Notes under the pieces: model-generated
What the model was told of the DNA's origin: nothing
The model's input: only the letters and a program-made list of their open reading frames with translations
Databases searched by the model: none
Translations under genes and position numbers: made by a program
Shown here: piece by piece, positions 35,460 to 46,072 of the stretch
Layout: the number at the start of each line of letters is the position of its first letter
Position numbering within the stretch: the stretch's first letter is position 1
Source of the DNA: Amyloporia xantha
Taxonomy: Eukaryota; Basidiomycota; Agaricomycetes; Polyporales; Adustoporiaceae
Direction of reading: 5' to 3'
DNA length: 64,000 nucleotides
Assembly (NCBI GenBank): GCA_036971615.1
Contig: JAYKKR010000001.1
Coordinates: 2,914,001-2,978,000 of the forward strand

Positions 35460-37517
35460 CTAGCGTGGGTGATGGACCAAGTCAACATAAGGGGGAGGTC
35501 CAGTTCCATGGTCGTGGCCATTTTCGCTGTCGGGAACTCGGTAAGGAGGCGGAGCATGCCCATCAACCTCACCCTGGTCACCGGAAGGGTCGGATAGAGC
35601 ATGAGCAGCCTCATCTGGTGGATGAAGTCCGGGCGGGCGTGCAGGATGAGGATTGGCCGTTTCATGGGTGCCTTGCGGTCCCCTGAAATCAGAATCGATG
35701 GACGGCGGCGGATCTGACGGGTCGTCCATGGGCGGGGGCGGAGGTGGAGGTCCGCGGTCCATGGTCTCCTCAGAACTGTCAAGACCCAGCGCGAGTCCCA
35801 GCGCCTCCATCGCCACATTCGCACTGAGGTTCGCCAATCCCGTCACGTCCGTGTCTCTTGTCGCCATCTCGACGGTCGGCGGTGGCGTGAAGGACCGGTC
35901 CATGTCGGCGTGGCCGTCAAACTGCTCCGAGGCTGGGAACCCGAAGAGATCGCCTTCACCCTCGATGACGAGATCGTGGTCTTCGAACGATGGCGGGTCG
36001 ATAGCGGGGTCTTCGTTGGACGGGACGTAGATCTCCCTCTCGGACTCAAGGAAAGTAGGCAGTCGAGAAGATGTAGATGCTCCAGGCTCCATAGAAAAGA
36101 ATGGTGGAGGAGCTTCCCGTTCCTCGAAGGGTGGAGGAGCGCCGCTGTGGAAACTGGGGCCCGCCTCTCCCTCTTCGTATCGTGGCACATCTGTGTCATC
36201 CGTCCTAGCCGTCCTAGTGGGAGGGCGGTCGTGTTTCTTGTGATACGCACTGTCCATCGATTCTTCGACCTCGGGCAGCGGTGCAGAAGGTGGTAGGAGC
36301 ACGATAGGGATCGACACCGTCGAAATACGCTCGGTACGAGTGCTCATATTCATGAATGCCACTCGCACGTGCAGTCTGAACGAGACGGCGTGCAATAAAG
36401 TGGTCTGAGAGATGGTGGCGCATTCTACGCTGTCGGGGGCATAGAAGTCTCCTGCGGGCAAGTCTGACGCAGGCAAGGCCAGGGGCGACTCTGTCGGAGG
36501 GCGCAACACGAGCCTAATGCGAATCGCACGCGTCGGATGCAGACGACATGATGCGCCGGATAACGATATGACTTTCTGCTCCCCACGTAGACCCGATCTT
36601 GCTTGGAAATTTACATGTGATGACGAGGACGGTTGGTTGTCTGTCTTTTGCACGGCCGAGGACGAAGCGCCACGATCGCCTTCGGTCTCGTCGCCAAACG
36701 GTTCGTGGTCGAAATCGGACCCGAAGATGAGGTCGTCGTCTTCCTTCTTCTTGATCTTGACGAAGCGTACAAGTTCTGCTCGGATATTGCGTAACCTCAG
36801 TCCTTGCTCGACGACAAGCTCCCTCCGAGGTACAGGCACGGTCACGTAGATAGGCAGAGGTTCGCCGGCCTTGAACGTCGTGCGAGGGACCTGCACTTCG
36901 ACGCGTGTGGGATCATCCAAGACCTTGGTCTCAGGCGATGGAGTGCATGTGTAAGAATGCGAAGTATACCGGCGAGTGTGCACGGTCACCGATTTGGAGA
37001 GGACCGGGGATGCACTGCCTGAAGCATAGACGTTCGCGGTGAGGGTATGCACGAGCGACGAGTGAGACGTGTGGATGCATTGTGGCGTGTCCAGCGTGAG
37101 CGGAATGGCGAACGCAAAACTCGACCTTATCGAGCGGCCCTCAGAGGCAGAAGCGTATAGCACGACGTCCGACGCCGCGAGCTCAATTTCTGTCTCCTGC
37201 GCCTTCTCCACAGTTCGCAGCGACATAGTCCTGGGTCAAGACACCGCCGTCAGTAGGTCCGCACTCGTTGTAGAAACGGAGGAGGGACAAACACTCTCTC
37301 CCAGCGGAAGCTGTCCGCACACTTGAGCTGCAATTCACCCTTCAATGGCAGCCCGCTCTCCGTCCGCGCCGAGGTATCCCTTCTGGAAGCCGACATCGTT
37401 CCCCGTGGGGATGATGAGGATCTGTGGCTCGACGACTGTATTGCTGTTCTCGGGCAGCGCTTCTTCGTCGCCGTCCGGCGGCTCAGGCGAGTAAATGGGC
37501 GGGGGCTCGGAGGACAT
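35460..37517 (-). CDS. Arrestin-like (ART-type) protein
   Basis: Exon 1 begins MSSEPPPIYSPEPPDGDEEA at 37517 and reads FQKGYLGADGERAAIEG. The main exon continues MSLRTVEKAQETEIELAASD, with arrestin-N strands (RSSFAFAIPLTLDTPQCIHT, SLVHTLTANVYASG). Arrestin-C strands come next (VEVQVPRTTFKAGEPLPIYV, RLRNIRAELVRFVKI, VISLSGASCRLHPTRAIRIR). The last 200 residues are Pro-rich with PPPFEE, PPPY and PPYVDL motifs able to bind WW domains of Rsp5/Nedd4 ubiquitin ligases, typical of adaptors that direct plasma-membrane transporters to endocytosis. At 37333 the frame IEG meets TGA. The family sequence GELQLKCADSFRWERV is present one frame over, so either an intron (GTGAAT...CCCAG) removes it or there is a one-base shift. 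Confidence 0.8.
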
Positions 37518-38066
37518 GGTGCTCTTGCAGACGAGGCGTGCAGGAGAGTCGATTTATGTGTCGGTTGTAGGGTTGGTATTGAGCCAAAGTGGGTAGGGCG
37601 CCATGATCACACTGTGGGGAGGAAACAATGAGGGCTGCGGCTCCGAGTACACACGCCGAGGCATCACATCTCGGGCGAGACCTGTTTCGCGATCACGTCG
37701 GGATATCATACCACAGCAAGGAGAATCGCAGTAGCTTAAATTCAAGTCATCGAATAATTATGCAAAGCATGGCATCACGCTTGCATTCGAACGAATAGTT
37801 CGGAGGGAACATTATCCACTTCCTACACGACGGAATAAGGGCAACATATTTCACAGTATACGGAATCGACAACAAAAACGTAGTCCGGAACATTACAGGC
37901 TATGTCAACTCCACCGATACACTCGCAATCTGCCAAACGCTCTCGGAGGACAGTCGAATGATGCATGACTGGGAAGTGTGTCCAGAGCATCAATCACACA
38001 GCCGGGCACTGCAATAGTAATGCGCGCGCGAACGTAAGATACCCAGGACGGTGACATACCCCGATC

Positions 38067-38085
38067 TTGGCTACAGTTTGACCTC
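38067..38085 (+). repeat. Motif copy 1 (partial)
   Basis: TTGGCTACAGTTTGACCTC matches the first 17-19 bases of the two longer copies downstream, with changes in the middle. The rest of the copy is not recognisable here. Confidence 0.5.
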
Positions 38086-38430
38086 ACCGTGCCGTGATAT
38101 GTGGCGGCGACGGGAGGATACCTTGGTAGCCCGCATTGTGAACGTTTGACAATGGTAGACGGGTCGATTTTTGCATCACTTTTTGGATAAATCTCGTATG
38201 ATCAAGGCGACACAGAACTAGGGACTACGTCGGTAATATAATGCTAGTCTGTGTCGAATGATCAGGAGCTGCTCAAACAAGGAGGGAAGTCAAGTACACG
38301 TACCTGATATAAGAGCCTAAATTGCGGGACGAGGTAACGGAAATGTCTCCTGAAAGCATAAGTATGCACTGAATCTTGCGCAAGCAGCAGAGCTTGAGAG
38401 AGATAAGTTGAAAGGAACAAGATTGATATT

Positions 38431-38488
38431 GGCTACACATTGACCTCGCACAACCATTGAAATCGGTAGACGAGGCTTCGATAGAGCC
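38431..38488 (+). repeat. Motif copy 2, tRNA-promoter-like boxes
   Basis: This 58-bp segment starts GGCTACACATTGACCTC and ends CGGTAGACGAGGCTTCGATA with GAGCC, the same as the copy at 38715 except for a variable core. The start resembles a Pol III A box (TRGYNNARNNG) and GGCTTCGATAG resembles a B box (GGTTCGANTCC). GGCT and AGCC near the ends could pair. It could be a small RNA gene, a SINE-like fragment or a conserved 3' flank element. No tRNA cloverleaf can be drawn. Confidence 0.55.
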
Positions 38489-38714
38489 TCCGAAAGAAAT
38501 AACGAAATCCAGCAGGGTGATGAAGGAACTTGGGACAAAATATATTCTGTTCTACTCAGTCGTTCGTGAGCAAAGAAACAAGATATATGCACAAGAAACT
38601 CACTTCAAACAACTGTGCGACGTGCTAGGCATATATCCCACAGCATGCTAAGCATATACGTCCCTCGTCGGTTTTAGAAATCGATGAGAGGGGTGAAAGG
38701 GGAGTATCAATGTA

Positions 38715-38774
38715 GGCTACACATTGACCTCTTTAAACCATCGTGAACACGGTAGACGAGGCTTCGATAGAGCC
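38715..38774 (+). repeat. Motif copy 3, tRNA-promoter-like boxes
   Basis: This 60-bp segment shares the 17-bp start and the roughly 25-bp end with the copy at 38431; the 15 or so bases between differ. In the variable part, ACCATCGTG and CACGGT can pair as a small hairpin, while the other copy has CCATTGAAATCGG at that place, so some pairing may be kept. It lies 90 bp downstream of the DUF1764 stop, read on the opposite strand. Confidence 0.55.
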
Positions 38775-38864
38775 AGAAACGGAGATCATGGTAGAAACAG
38801 ACAGAGAAAAAAAGAGGGGTATCTATGTTTGAGACTAGCGATACATACATGGATAATACAGTAC

Positions 38865-39476
38865 TCAGAAACCTATGGGAGATTGATCAGCGGCGACGTG
38901 TGCTGGATATCGGTGAAAAGACTTACAGCATTGACAATCGAAGGGACACAGCGGGGTATCTAACATCGCATGGACATTCGTCATCAGTGAACGGCGGCGA
39001 AAAATATGCATGGGAAACGTGCTGACCACCACCCTGGTCCGTGATACCGAGTTCGTCTTCTTTATAGATCGTGAAACCCTCCTCGGTCTGACGTCCTGCG
39101 GAGGGAGAGTTCGCGAGAGAAAAAGGGACCACACACGCGATGACATACTAGGCCCAGTGCCTCTCGAGTCTCTGAACCGCTCTTCGTCCTCCTTCTCTGG
39201 TTTCGGCTTCTTCCTCGCTGTGCCACTAGCAGCAGGCTTTGATGGCTTTGATGGCTGGCTCTTCTTGGGAGCTGCTGCTGGCAGGTGAGCGGATGGATCG
39301 AGGACAGTTTCTGGTGCTCGACGCTTGGCAGGTTTGCTGTCGGTGGGGACTGGGCTGGACTCGCGTTTGCGTTTCTCGCCCTTTTTCTTCTTCTTTTTCT
39401 GCTGGGTCGAAGTGGATGCAGAGGACGTTTGCACGACAGCGCCCGCAAAGATGTCGTCGATTTCGGAGGCGGGCAT
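38865..39476 (-). CDS. DUF1764 family protein
   Basis: Four exons on the minus strand. The protein starts MPASEIDDIFAG (39476), has a Lys-rich run (QQKKKKKKGEKRKRES) and a Pro/Lys-rich linker, then the conserved DUF1764 block EERFRDSRGTGPRRQTEEGF with TIYKEDELGI. It ends with TPLCPFDCQCCF. The block and the Cys-rich end define this family, conserved in eukaryotes and of unknown role; the basic N-terminus suggests a nucleolar location. The joins GP-R|RQTEEGF and CC|F are exact in phase. The last coding exon is only 8 nt (38872-38865), giving the final Cys, Phe and stop. Confidence 0.85.
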   Translation of the reverse strand: MPASEIDDIFAGAVVQTSSASTSTQQKKKKKKGEKRKRESSPVPTDSKPAKRRAPETVLDPSAHLPAAAPKKSQPSKPSKPAASGTARKKPKPEKEDEERFRDSRGTGPSMSSRVWSLFLSRTLPPQDVRPRRVSRSIKKTNSVSRTRVVVSTFPMHIFRRRSLMTNVHAMLDTPLCPFDCQCCKSFHRYPAHVAADQSPIGF

Positions 39477-39646
39477 GCTGGCTCGGATGAAAAAAAAAGG
39501 GACGGCGCGTGGGCGCTGTGAAGAGATCACGCGGGCGGCTGTTGTGCGTTGACTAGCCGAGTCGTCTCGGTCTCTTGCACGGCAGAATCGAGCACAGAAA
39601 GTCAGCGGAGCGGACTTGGCTCGGACGGTCGAACGAGAAGCCGGGC

Positions 39647-42600
39647 ATGATGTGAGTGTGCTCTTTGTGCTTAGCGTCCGTCGTTAGCCCATGTAACCCT
39701 TTCTGGCTCTGGCAGGCAACCCAATTCATCACACGCAGCACAGCAGTCGCCGTTTCCAGCAGCCAGCCAGAGCGGTGTGCCCGCTGCTAGCGCGGACGAT
39801 GGGACACTGCCATTCAACAATCTGGATCCGTATACCGCAAAGCAAATGGCCGCGCTCCAAGCGACCAGCATCGCAAAGGCCGCGAACCGCTCTGCGCCTG
39901 GCGGAACTTCGGTGCCTTATTTCGGAGGATTGTTGACACACCAATCACATCCCACCCGCCGTCCAGATCTCCCAACCCAAGGGCTCCAGCCAAATCACCT
40001 CGGCGTTCCCCTTGACCTTCCACAGCCACATTTGTCTAACGTTAGTCCATCACTCTCTTTCCCCGCACTCGCTCATCCGCCCTCATTTCCCCGCACAGCC
40101 CCCTATGGCCCATAACAACCCACTCATCCAGCAGCACCTCATCCAGGGCCAGCACAAGCGCCGCCAGTTCCTCAATGGCCTCGCAAACCTCCACATGCGC
40201 GCAAACCCTCTCCCCCCCGATCTCGTCGGCGTCCCATGGCCCCCCGGCTACGACCCTGCCCAGTCCCCCTGGAAGATACTCGACATCTCACGCACGGAAC
40301 TTGGCCACCTCCGCATGGCCGGCAAGGAGGTGGATCTCTACAAACTGTGGGCGCTGGTCCTGCAGGTCGGGGGTTCTGCCAAGGTGCGTCTCGGAAGCGC
40401 CCGATCCGTGACGTCTGTTCATACTTCCCGATCGCCAGGTGGAACAGCAGGGCCTCTGGCCGAGCGTGCTTCGCCAATTTGACCTTCCCGACCAGTTCCC
40501 AGAGCCGTCCCCCCACAGCCACCAATCCGTCGCGTATGTATTGTCCCGGTATTACCAGCTTATCATTGGCCCGTTCGAGGAAGCGTATCGGCGGAACCTC
40601 CGCGACCAGCAAGCCCGAGCAGCTGCCGTGCAGGCTAATCGAATGCAGCCCGGTATGCCGCAAGGCGCCCCCGGAGGTTCAGGAGTCCCGGACGTCATGG
40701 CTGGCCCGTCGCAGCTCAACCCGGGGCAGGGTATGGCCGGAGATTCGTCCAACATGAACATGGGCGGCATGGGACAGTCGATTCAATTGAACCCATCTCA
40801 GCCGCTCGACTCCGCTGCAGGAGTCGCGGGTCTCGGCCAGATGTCGCCCTCAGAACCCATCTCATACGCCCCAGATCGCACAGCATGCTTCCAACGCTAG
40901 CATGAATCATCTCGGGATGTCGGCGTCGTCGACGTCATTACTGGGTGGGCCTATCCTTTCTCAGCAGCCCACGATGCCGCAAGTGAGCGCCGGAAGCACG
41001 AGCCAAGACATGAATGGCGCCGAAGTGGACGAGAACCGCAAGAGGAAGATGAGGGAGTCTGAGGAGGTTGACCCTAAACGTGTACGACAAAGGACTGGTG
41101 AGTGGTGATAGCTGTTCCTACGCAGAGTCGTCCTCAACCTATTTGTCATACTAGCTGGCTCTGACACGTCCGATATGCGAGCTGTGAGTCCGATACGTCT
41201 CGGAGATGGATGTTACTGGTCTGATCTCATTTTTCTTCGTCGATTGCACAGTCTGTCGGTCTCGATCGGAGTTCTGTCCCTCCTTCCGGGATGAACGGCC
41301 ATACCGTCGCCGCCGCCGCTCCCCGTCCCATCCGACAGCCCTCAAGACGGAAAATCGAATACGTACCTTTCGCTCGTGACATGGACACCACCGGCGGCCG
41401 CGATCTCGACGCCATCCAGAAGGAGGCCGTACGCGCGGGGCATCGCCCACTGAAGGACATGAACGAGTGGGGCCAAGTCGACGTGGAGGCGATAACAATG
41501 TCGCTGCGGTCCCGAATATCCACAGAACTGTCCTACGCGCTGACCACGTTCACTATGTTGACGCTCATGCGATATCCGCACAAGGAGCCGGGCTTTCCTA
41601 TAGTACAGGCTCCGGATCTGCTCGAAGAAGCCCTCGATCTTCTAGAAGACGTCGGCTTTGACGGTGCTGAGGATGACGTACAGGCAGACACCGATTCGAC
41701 TCCGGCGATCAAGACGTATCGAGAACTGGTGAATGCGCTGATAGAGGATGGGTCAAGACCGTTCGCCGGTCTGCAACCGAAGCATGGGTCGAAGGATCCA
41801 GACATCGGTCCTCGACCCCGGCGCGGAGACACTATCGTCGCTGTGACGAACATCCTCCGCAACCTGTCGATCATGCCCGACAATCATGAATACATGGCGA
41901 AACACGAGAGGCTACTCAGCGTCCTCCTTCGATTGTGCAGTCTAGCGCCATCTGAATCGAGCACGCTTCCCACCCCAGCTTCGCCGGCACTTACCCTCCA
42001 AGACTTGCTAACGGTGCGCAAGGACACCGTACACATCCTGGTCAACCTCGCAGGCTTTGTGGCTTTCTCCTCACACCCCGTATCAAAAACCGGCGCGCTT
42101 AATGCACGGCGAGGATTCGACCTCTTGTCATCGTTTCTCACCGATCCAGTAGAAGCTGTGTCGCCGTTGGCTTGCATCATGCTGTCAGGCGTACAGCCCG
42201 CTATGCATCATCCGCCGAAACCGCCTGCTCTCGCGGACACGACGCTGGAAGTCTTCACGCGGCTCTTTCAACCCGATGACAACCGGCGGATACTCTCCGA
42301 GGCAGTCCCACAAGAGTGGCTGTGGACGATGGTGGAAGCCCTTGTTCACCGCCTGCCCGTGTCGGATAACGACTTCCAAGTCGTTATGCGCGATGTATGG
42401 CTAGGATACGTAGAGAAGATCCTCATGGCGATCTACTCGCTTGCCTTCCTTGCTCCTCCGCAGCTCAAGAAGCGAATCAAGAAGGATCGCAGGCTGGCGT
42501 TCACGAAGGTGTTGCTGCGCCTAGTGAAGAAGTTCACGATCTATTCTCCCCCGGAGACGCGCATGTACTTCACAATATCTGTCCGCCGAGCCGTAGAAGC

Positions 42601-42856
42601 TATGAAACTTATCGATGACGCACAAGATTCATTCGATACGTCTCAGTCGACCTCGCCCACCTTGATGTTCGGGATGGGCTACGGAGAGCACGGCGAAAAT
42701 CACAGCGAGACTGGGACGGGTTTGCTCAGCGGATATCAGGACGAAATTACTTGGGGTCTCATGCTGCAAAGAGAAATTGCGGCAGACGATTTGATGTTCA
42801 CGGAGTTGGATAGTCTAGTGAGAGTGGATAAGCTTGTTCCTGCTTTGTCTGTTTGA
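39647..42856 (+). CDS. SWI1: SWI/SNF subunit SWI1 (ARID protein)
   Basis: The N-terminal part is Gln/Ser/Pro rich (PNSSHAAQQSPFPAASQSG). The ARID domain is clear: HKRRQFLNGLANLHMRANPL, then ELGHLRMAGKEVDLYKLWAL, QGLWPSVLRQFDLPDQFPEP and SVAYVLSRYYQLIIGPFEEA. A low-complexity linker with KRKMRESEEVDPKRVRQRT follows. The C-terminal helical SWI1 region contains PFARDMDTTGGRDLDAIQKE, DTIVAVTNILRNLSIMPDNH and CIMLSGVQPAMHHPP. SWI1 helps the SWI/SNF remodeller bind DNA and activators. A 5-nt first exon (39647-39651, ATGAT) spliced to 39716 gives MMQPNSSH. Around 40820-40870 the frame changes: a 52-nt intron with a weak donor (GTCGCG...CCCCAG) or an indel would join GG to IAQHASNASMN. Confidence 0.87.
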
Positions 42857-42974
42857 CTAGTGAGTTATGTGCTCTGATGTTGTACCGCTATGCATATGTA
42901 TCATACTATATCCCTATTGATACTATCGCGAAGCCCATTAGGACCAATATTATGACCGGAAGTGAGGTCTAATT

Positions 42975-45690
42975 GTGTGCCACAACAATCATGAATTCAG
43001 TACTTCACTACATGCATGCCTCCCTTTTCATCAAACATCTATTCCTCCTGCACAGTCGAAAATTGTGACCCTGCCAGATGCTGACTCACCTCTATAATAC
43101 ATTGTCATGAGTCTGCTTGAATACATTTGATTAATCACTCACACTACCAGAGGTCTCTCATTCTTATGAGGAGCACCAAGTGTGAAATACCCAACATCAC
43201 TACGGCACTTTGACAACACAGTGCCATTGAGGACATCATCTGATGCTCTTGCTACATCCCACAAGCGCACACACCCTGGAAGCAACAGAAATTGGTGGGA
43301 ATTCTCAGAGATTGAATGTCACATACCATCTGCTCCCCCAGTTACAAGGCCTAGGCCATGAGGGAAGCCCTCCACCCATGTAGCCTCAACAACACCATAA
43401 GCATCTTCCCCTTTCCGCCCATTATCATGTTGAAACACATGTAGATGTCCTCGGCCAGCAAACCGTGAATCATAAACCTGTGTCACATTGTTGCTTTGTG
43501 CAACAGCAAGATAGACACCATCAGGACTGAATGAAACTTGATTTATGATGCCATTGAATGAGCCAAGTTTGATTCTTTCAAATGGATTTGGTATAAGAGC
43601 TCGTGCATCAAAAAACTGCAGACTGTGTGTAATTTCAGATCCTCTTGTAGCAATCACTAGCCGTGTGCCTGTAGCAATGAGAAGGTTAGTGACAACTTGC
43701 CATTGAAATATCAGTTGAAACAGCACTTGCCACTCTCATCAATGGCAAGTCCATCTCCTGCCTCCTCAATTTGAAACTTGCAAATGGACTTTTGAGTATT
43801 CACATCAAAAAGCTTGTGAATTCCTGCATAGTCCTGCTCTCCTCGAGTCATGGAGGAAGCAAAGAGCATATTTGATGACTTTGCCCTTCCCCAAACCATG
43901 CTGCTCACTTCATGCCCAGTACGAGGTGCAAGACCAAGTTTATTTGAAGCCTGCTGTTCATCAGAGTAGAGATACACACATCTGAGACTGTGAATCAGAA
44001 CTTCTCTCTCACAGTGAACAAAGAACTCACCCATCCCAGCCTCCCATTGCCAAGAGAGAATCCCCTGGTTTGAACAACAGTGTTCCCATTGAACAGTTAT
44101 AGGAGACTAACTCAAGACTTTATATTGAATAAACCCAATTTTAGGTTAAGAGCTATATTCTGACCTGTGTGCACAAGATTTGGTTCTTGTTCATGTATTA
44201 ATCCTTTGCAGTCCCAAACTTGAATTCTTTGGTCATTTCCAGCAGATACCATTCTTGTAGGACTGTACACAGCTTGATTATCAGTATCTGCATGCCATAT
44301 TGTGTCTGAAATAACACACATGACAGGATCAAATTGTACATCATTTAAGGAACAATGTTGTACTTCTGTAGGCAACATCAACACAAGGAACCAGAATAAA
44401 TCAACTGTCAGGCTAGGCACACCTTGATTTTGTGATCCTCGTGTTAGTGCATGTGCAGGTAATGTGTAACCTTGTAAGACTGTCAGTCTAGCTGAAGTGG
44501 ACTTGCAATACAGAAAACCTCACATTTGTCTTCAAACCACACCTTAAGAGCCCCTTCACAGTTATATGCACTAACAGATTGTTCACCTTGAACTAGGTCA
44601 GTAAAGAGTAGGATAACACCCATTCAGAATATTACCTTCCATACCATCACAAACTGTGCTTGCAATGGCAACTATACCATCAGACTGGGAGATTTTCTGG
44701 ATATCTGGAAGGGGATCAGAGTAAAGTTTTGCAAAGTGTCATCACACTTACGACCTGGTGCATATGGAACAGTTGCAAAAGGCTTCAGACCATGAAACCT
44801 GTCAAAACTGCATTGGAATTGATGCATTCCATGTGAATGTTGCAGGTAAGAGTAGTGAGAATGCAACTATCAAGATTGAACATGAATGAATATCACCTGT
44901 AGAAGCTAATAAACTTACAGCAGACCAGATAAATGGCTGGCCATGATAGCTGCCATTGCCAATTTCTGGCATGACAAGGCAGGATTCAAGACCATTTGTA
45001 TGTGATCTGCCCTGTGTATACTTGCTCTGGCAACTCAATGATGTGAAAGAAATGGCAAGATCTTCCATTCCAAGATTCAGCCTTTGTTTATCTGTCTCTG
45101 TAGCCTTCTTCTCCTGCATCCATGTTATAAATTAGTCTCACACAACCAAAAAATGAACACCCAACACACATCATAAGCATGATCCAGATCAAGCACATCA
45201 TGAGTAGTATCTTCCTCCATAGCAGTGGCTGTTCCATTGACAACATGCATTGGGTCAGAAGCCACTTCATCAATCCTTGCATTCCAATCAGGTAATTCAT
45301 GTGAGGCAGCCATTGAGGGTGATCTTATGGCCAGTCGCTTTAGGAGCAAAAATTTAAATTATTTGCATATCATGACAGACATAATGCTTACCTTTGCCAC
45401 AGGTTCTTCATCACTGGAGTCTACCACTATAAAAACCTCATGTGGGCCCACCGGACCAGATGATAGAGATGCATGCTGTCGCTTCTGGGAGGTTTGTGAT
45501 ATTGGAGTAGTAATTACATTCTGTTTCTTGTAGCGCTTGGGAGGTGGACCGAATTTCAGCACAGGAGCTCCACGTTTGGCAGATGTTGAGAAAGGTAGTG
45601 ACTGTAAGAGCATAGATCAGATTTGCGGCACCTATATTCCTGGAACACCATGCACACATGGGATTACACACACCTGTCCAGTGTATGTTA
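42975..45690. other. CpG-depleted block
   Basis: CG dinucleotides nearly vanish in this interval. I count two in 43,981-45,300 (1,320 bp), whereas the SWI1 gene next door has about five to seven per 60 bp in places (seven in 42,241-42,300). TG and CA are common, as expected after deamination of methylated CpG. The left border is in the SWI1 3' flank and the right border is inside the first exon of the WD40 gene, where CpG returns (45,700 on). The block spans introns and exons alike. Confidence 0.85.
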
Positions 45691-45841
45691 GACCATCTTC
45701 CTGCAGTTCGCGCGAAAGCAGTGGACTTTTCTCCTGGTCTATTTTGAATCCACAAAATTCTACGTCATCAGGATCTGAATCGTCCACATTAATCACCTCA
45801 CGGCTGCTATTTCCTGGGGGATAAGCAGGCGCAGTATGCAT
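43031..45841 (-). CDS. WD40-repeat protein in a CpG-poor context
   Basis: About ten exons on the minus strand. The N-terminal part is polar (MHTAPAYPPGNSSREVINVD, SSDEEP). WD-type repeats follow: LNDVQFDPVMCVISDTIWHA, RMVSAGNDQRIQVWDCKGLI, VSSMVWGRAKSSNMLFASSM, GIINQVSFSPDGVYLAVAQS-NNVTQVYDSR, and ATWVEGFPHGLGLVTGGADG joined to CVRLWDVARASDD. The last exons end VGESASGRVTIFDCAGGIDV at the stop 43031. The reading frames are open throughout, so the gene looks functional despite the CpG loss. Partners are unknown; WD40 propellers are general scaffolds. The start is uncertain: coding-like sequence (GDVDDEFGLSSSPWSPSL) extends upstream of the first in-frame ATG at 45841, but a TGA comes before any further ATG, so a 5' exon may be missing. 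Confidence 0.75.
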
Positions 45842-46072
45842 TCGCTTCCGAGCTAAGTCCAACTCTGAATCGAGGGTGAGCGAAGGAGACCAGGGCGAAG
45901 AGGAAAGACCGAATTCGTCGTCGACGTCGCCGCTGTAAGATGACTGTCACACAGGTCTATGATGCCTATCACGTGTGTTGTGCGCCCCGCGGGGGCTTAG
46001 AGCGGATTTCATTCAAGTGGCTGCAGCCTGCCGCCTAAATTGGCTCCTCGAACATAAGTTCTGTCAAGCAGC

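Larger units (their letters stand above)
37518..38864. other. Gene-free region with a three-copy motif
   Basis: About 1.35 kb between the arrestin start and the stop of the DUF1764 gene. It is AT-richer than its flanks and has no convincing reading frame. Two similar 58-60-bp segments (38431-38488, 38715-38774) and a partial third (38067-38085) are its only structure. Confidence 0.5.

Noticed and set aside
38431..38774. tRNA genes
   Set aside because: The A/B-box-like words do not allow a cloverleaf with anticodon arm and acceptor stem, so I list them as repeats only.
43031..45841. WD40 gene as a decayed pseudogene or transposon remnant
   Set aside because: Despite CpG loss the exons stay open, splice sites are good and WD motifs are intact to the stop codon.
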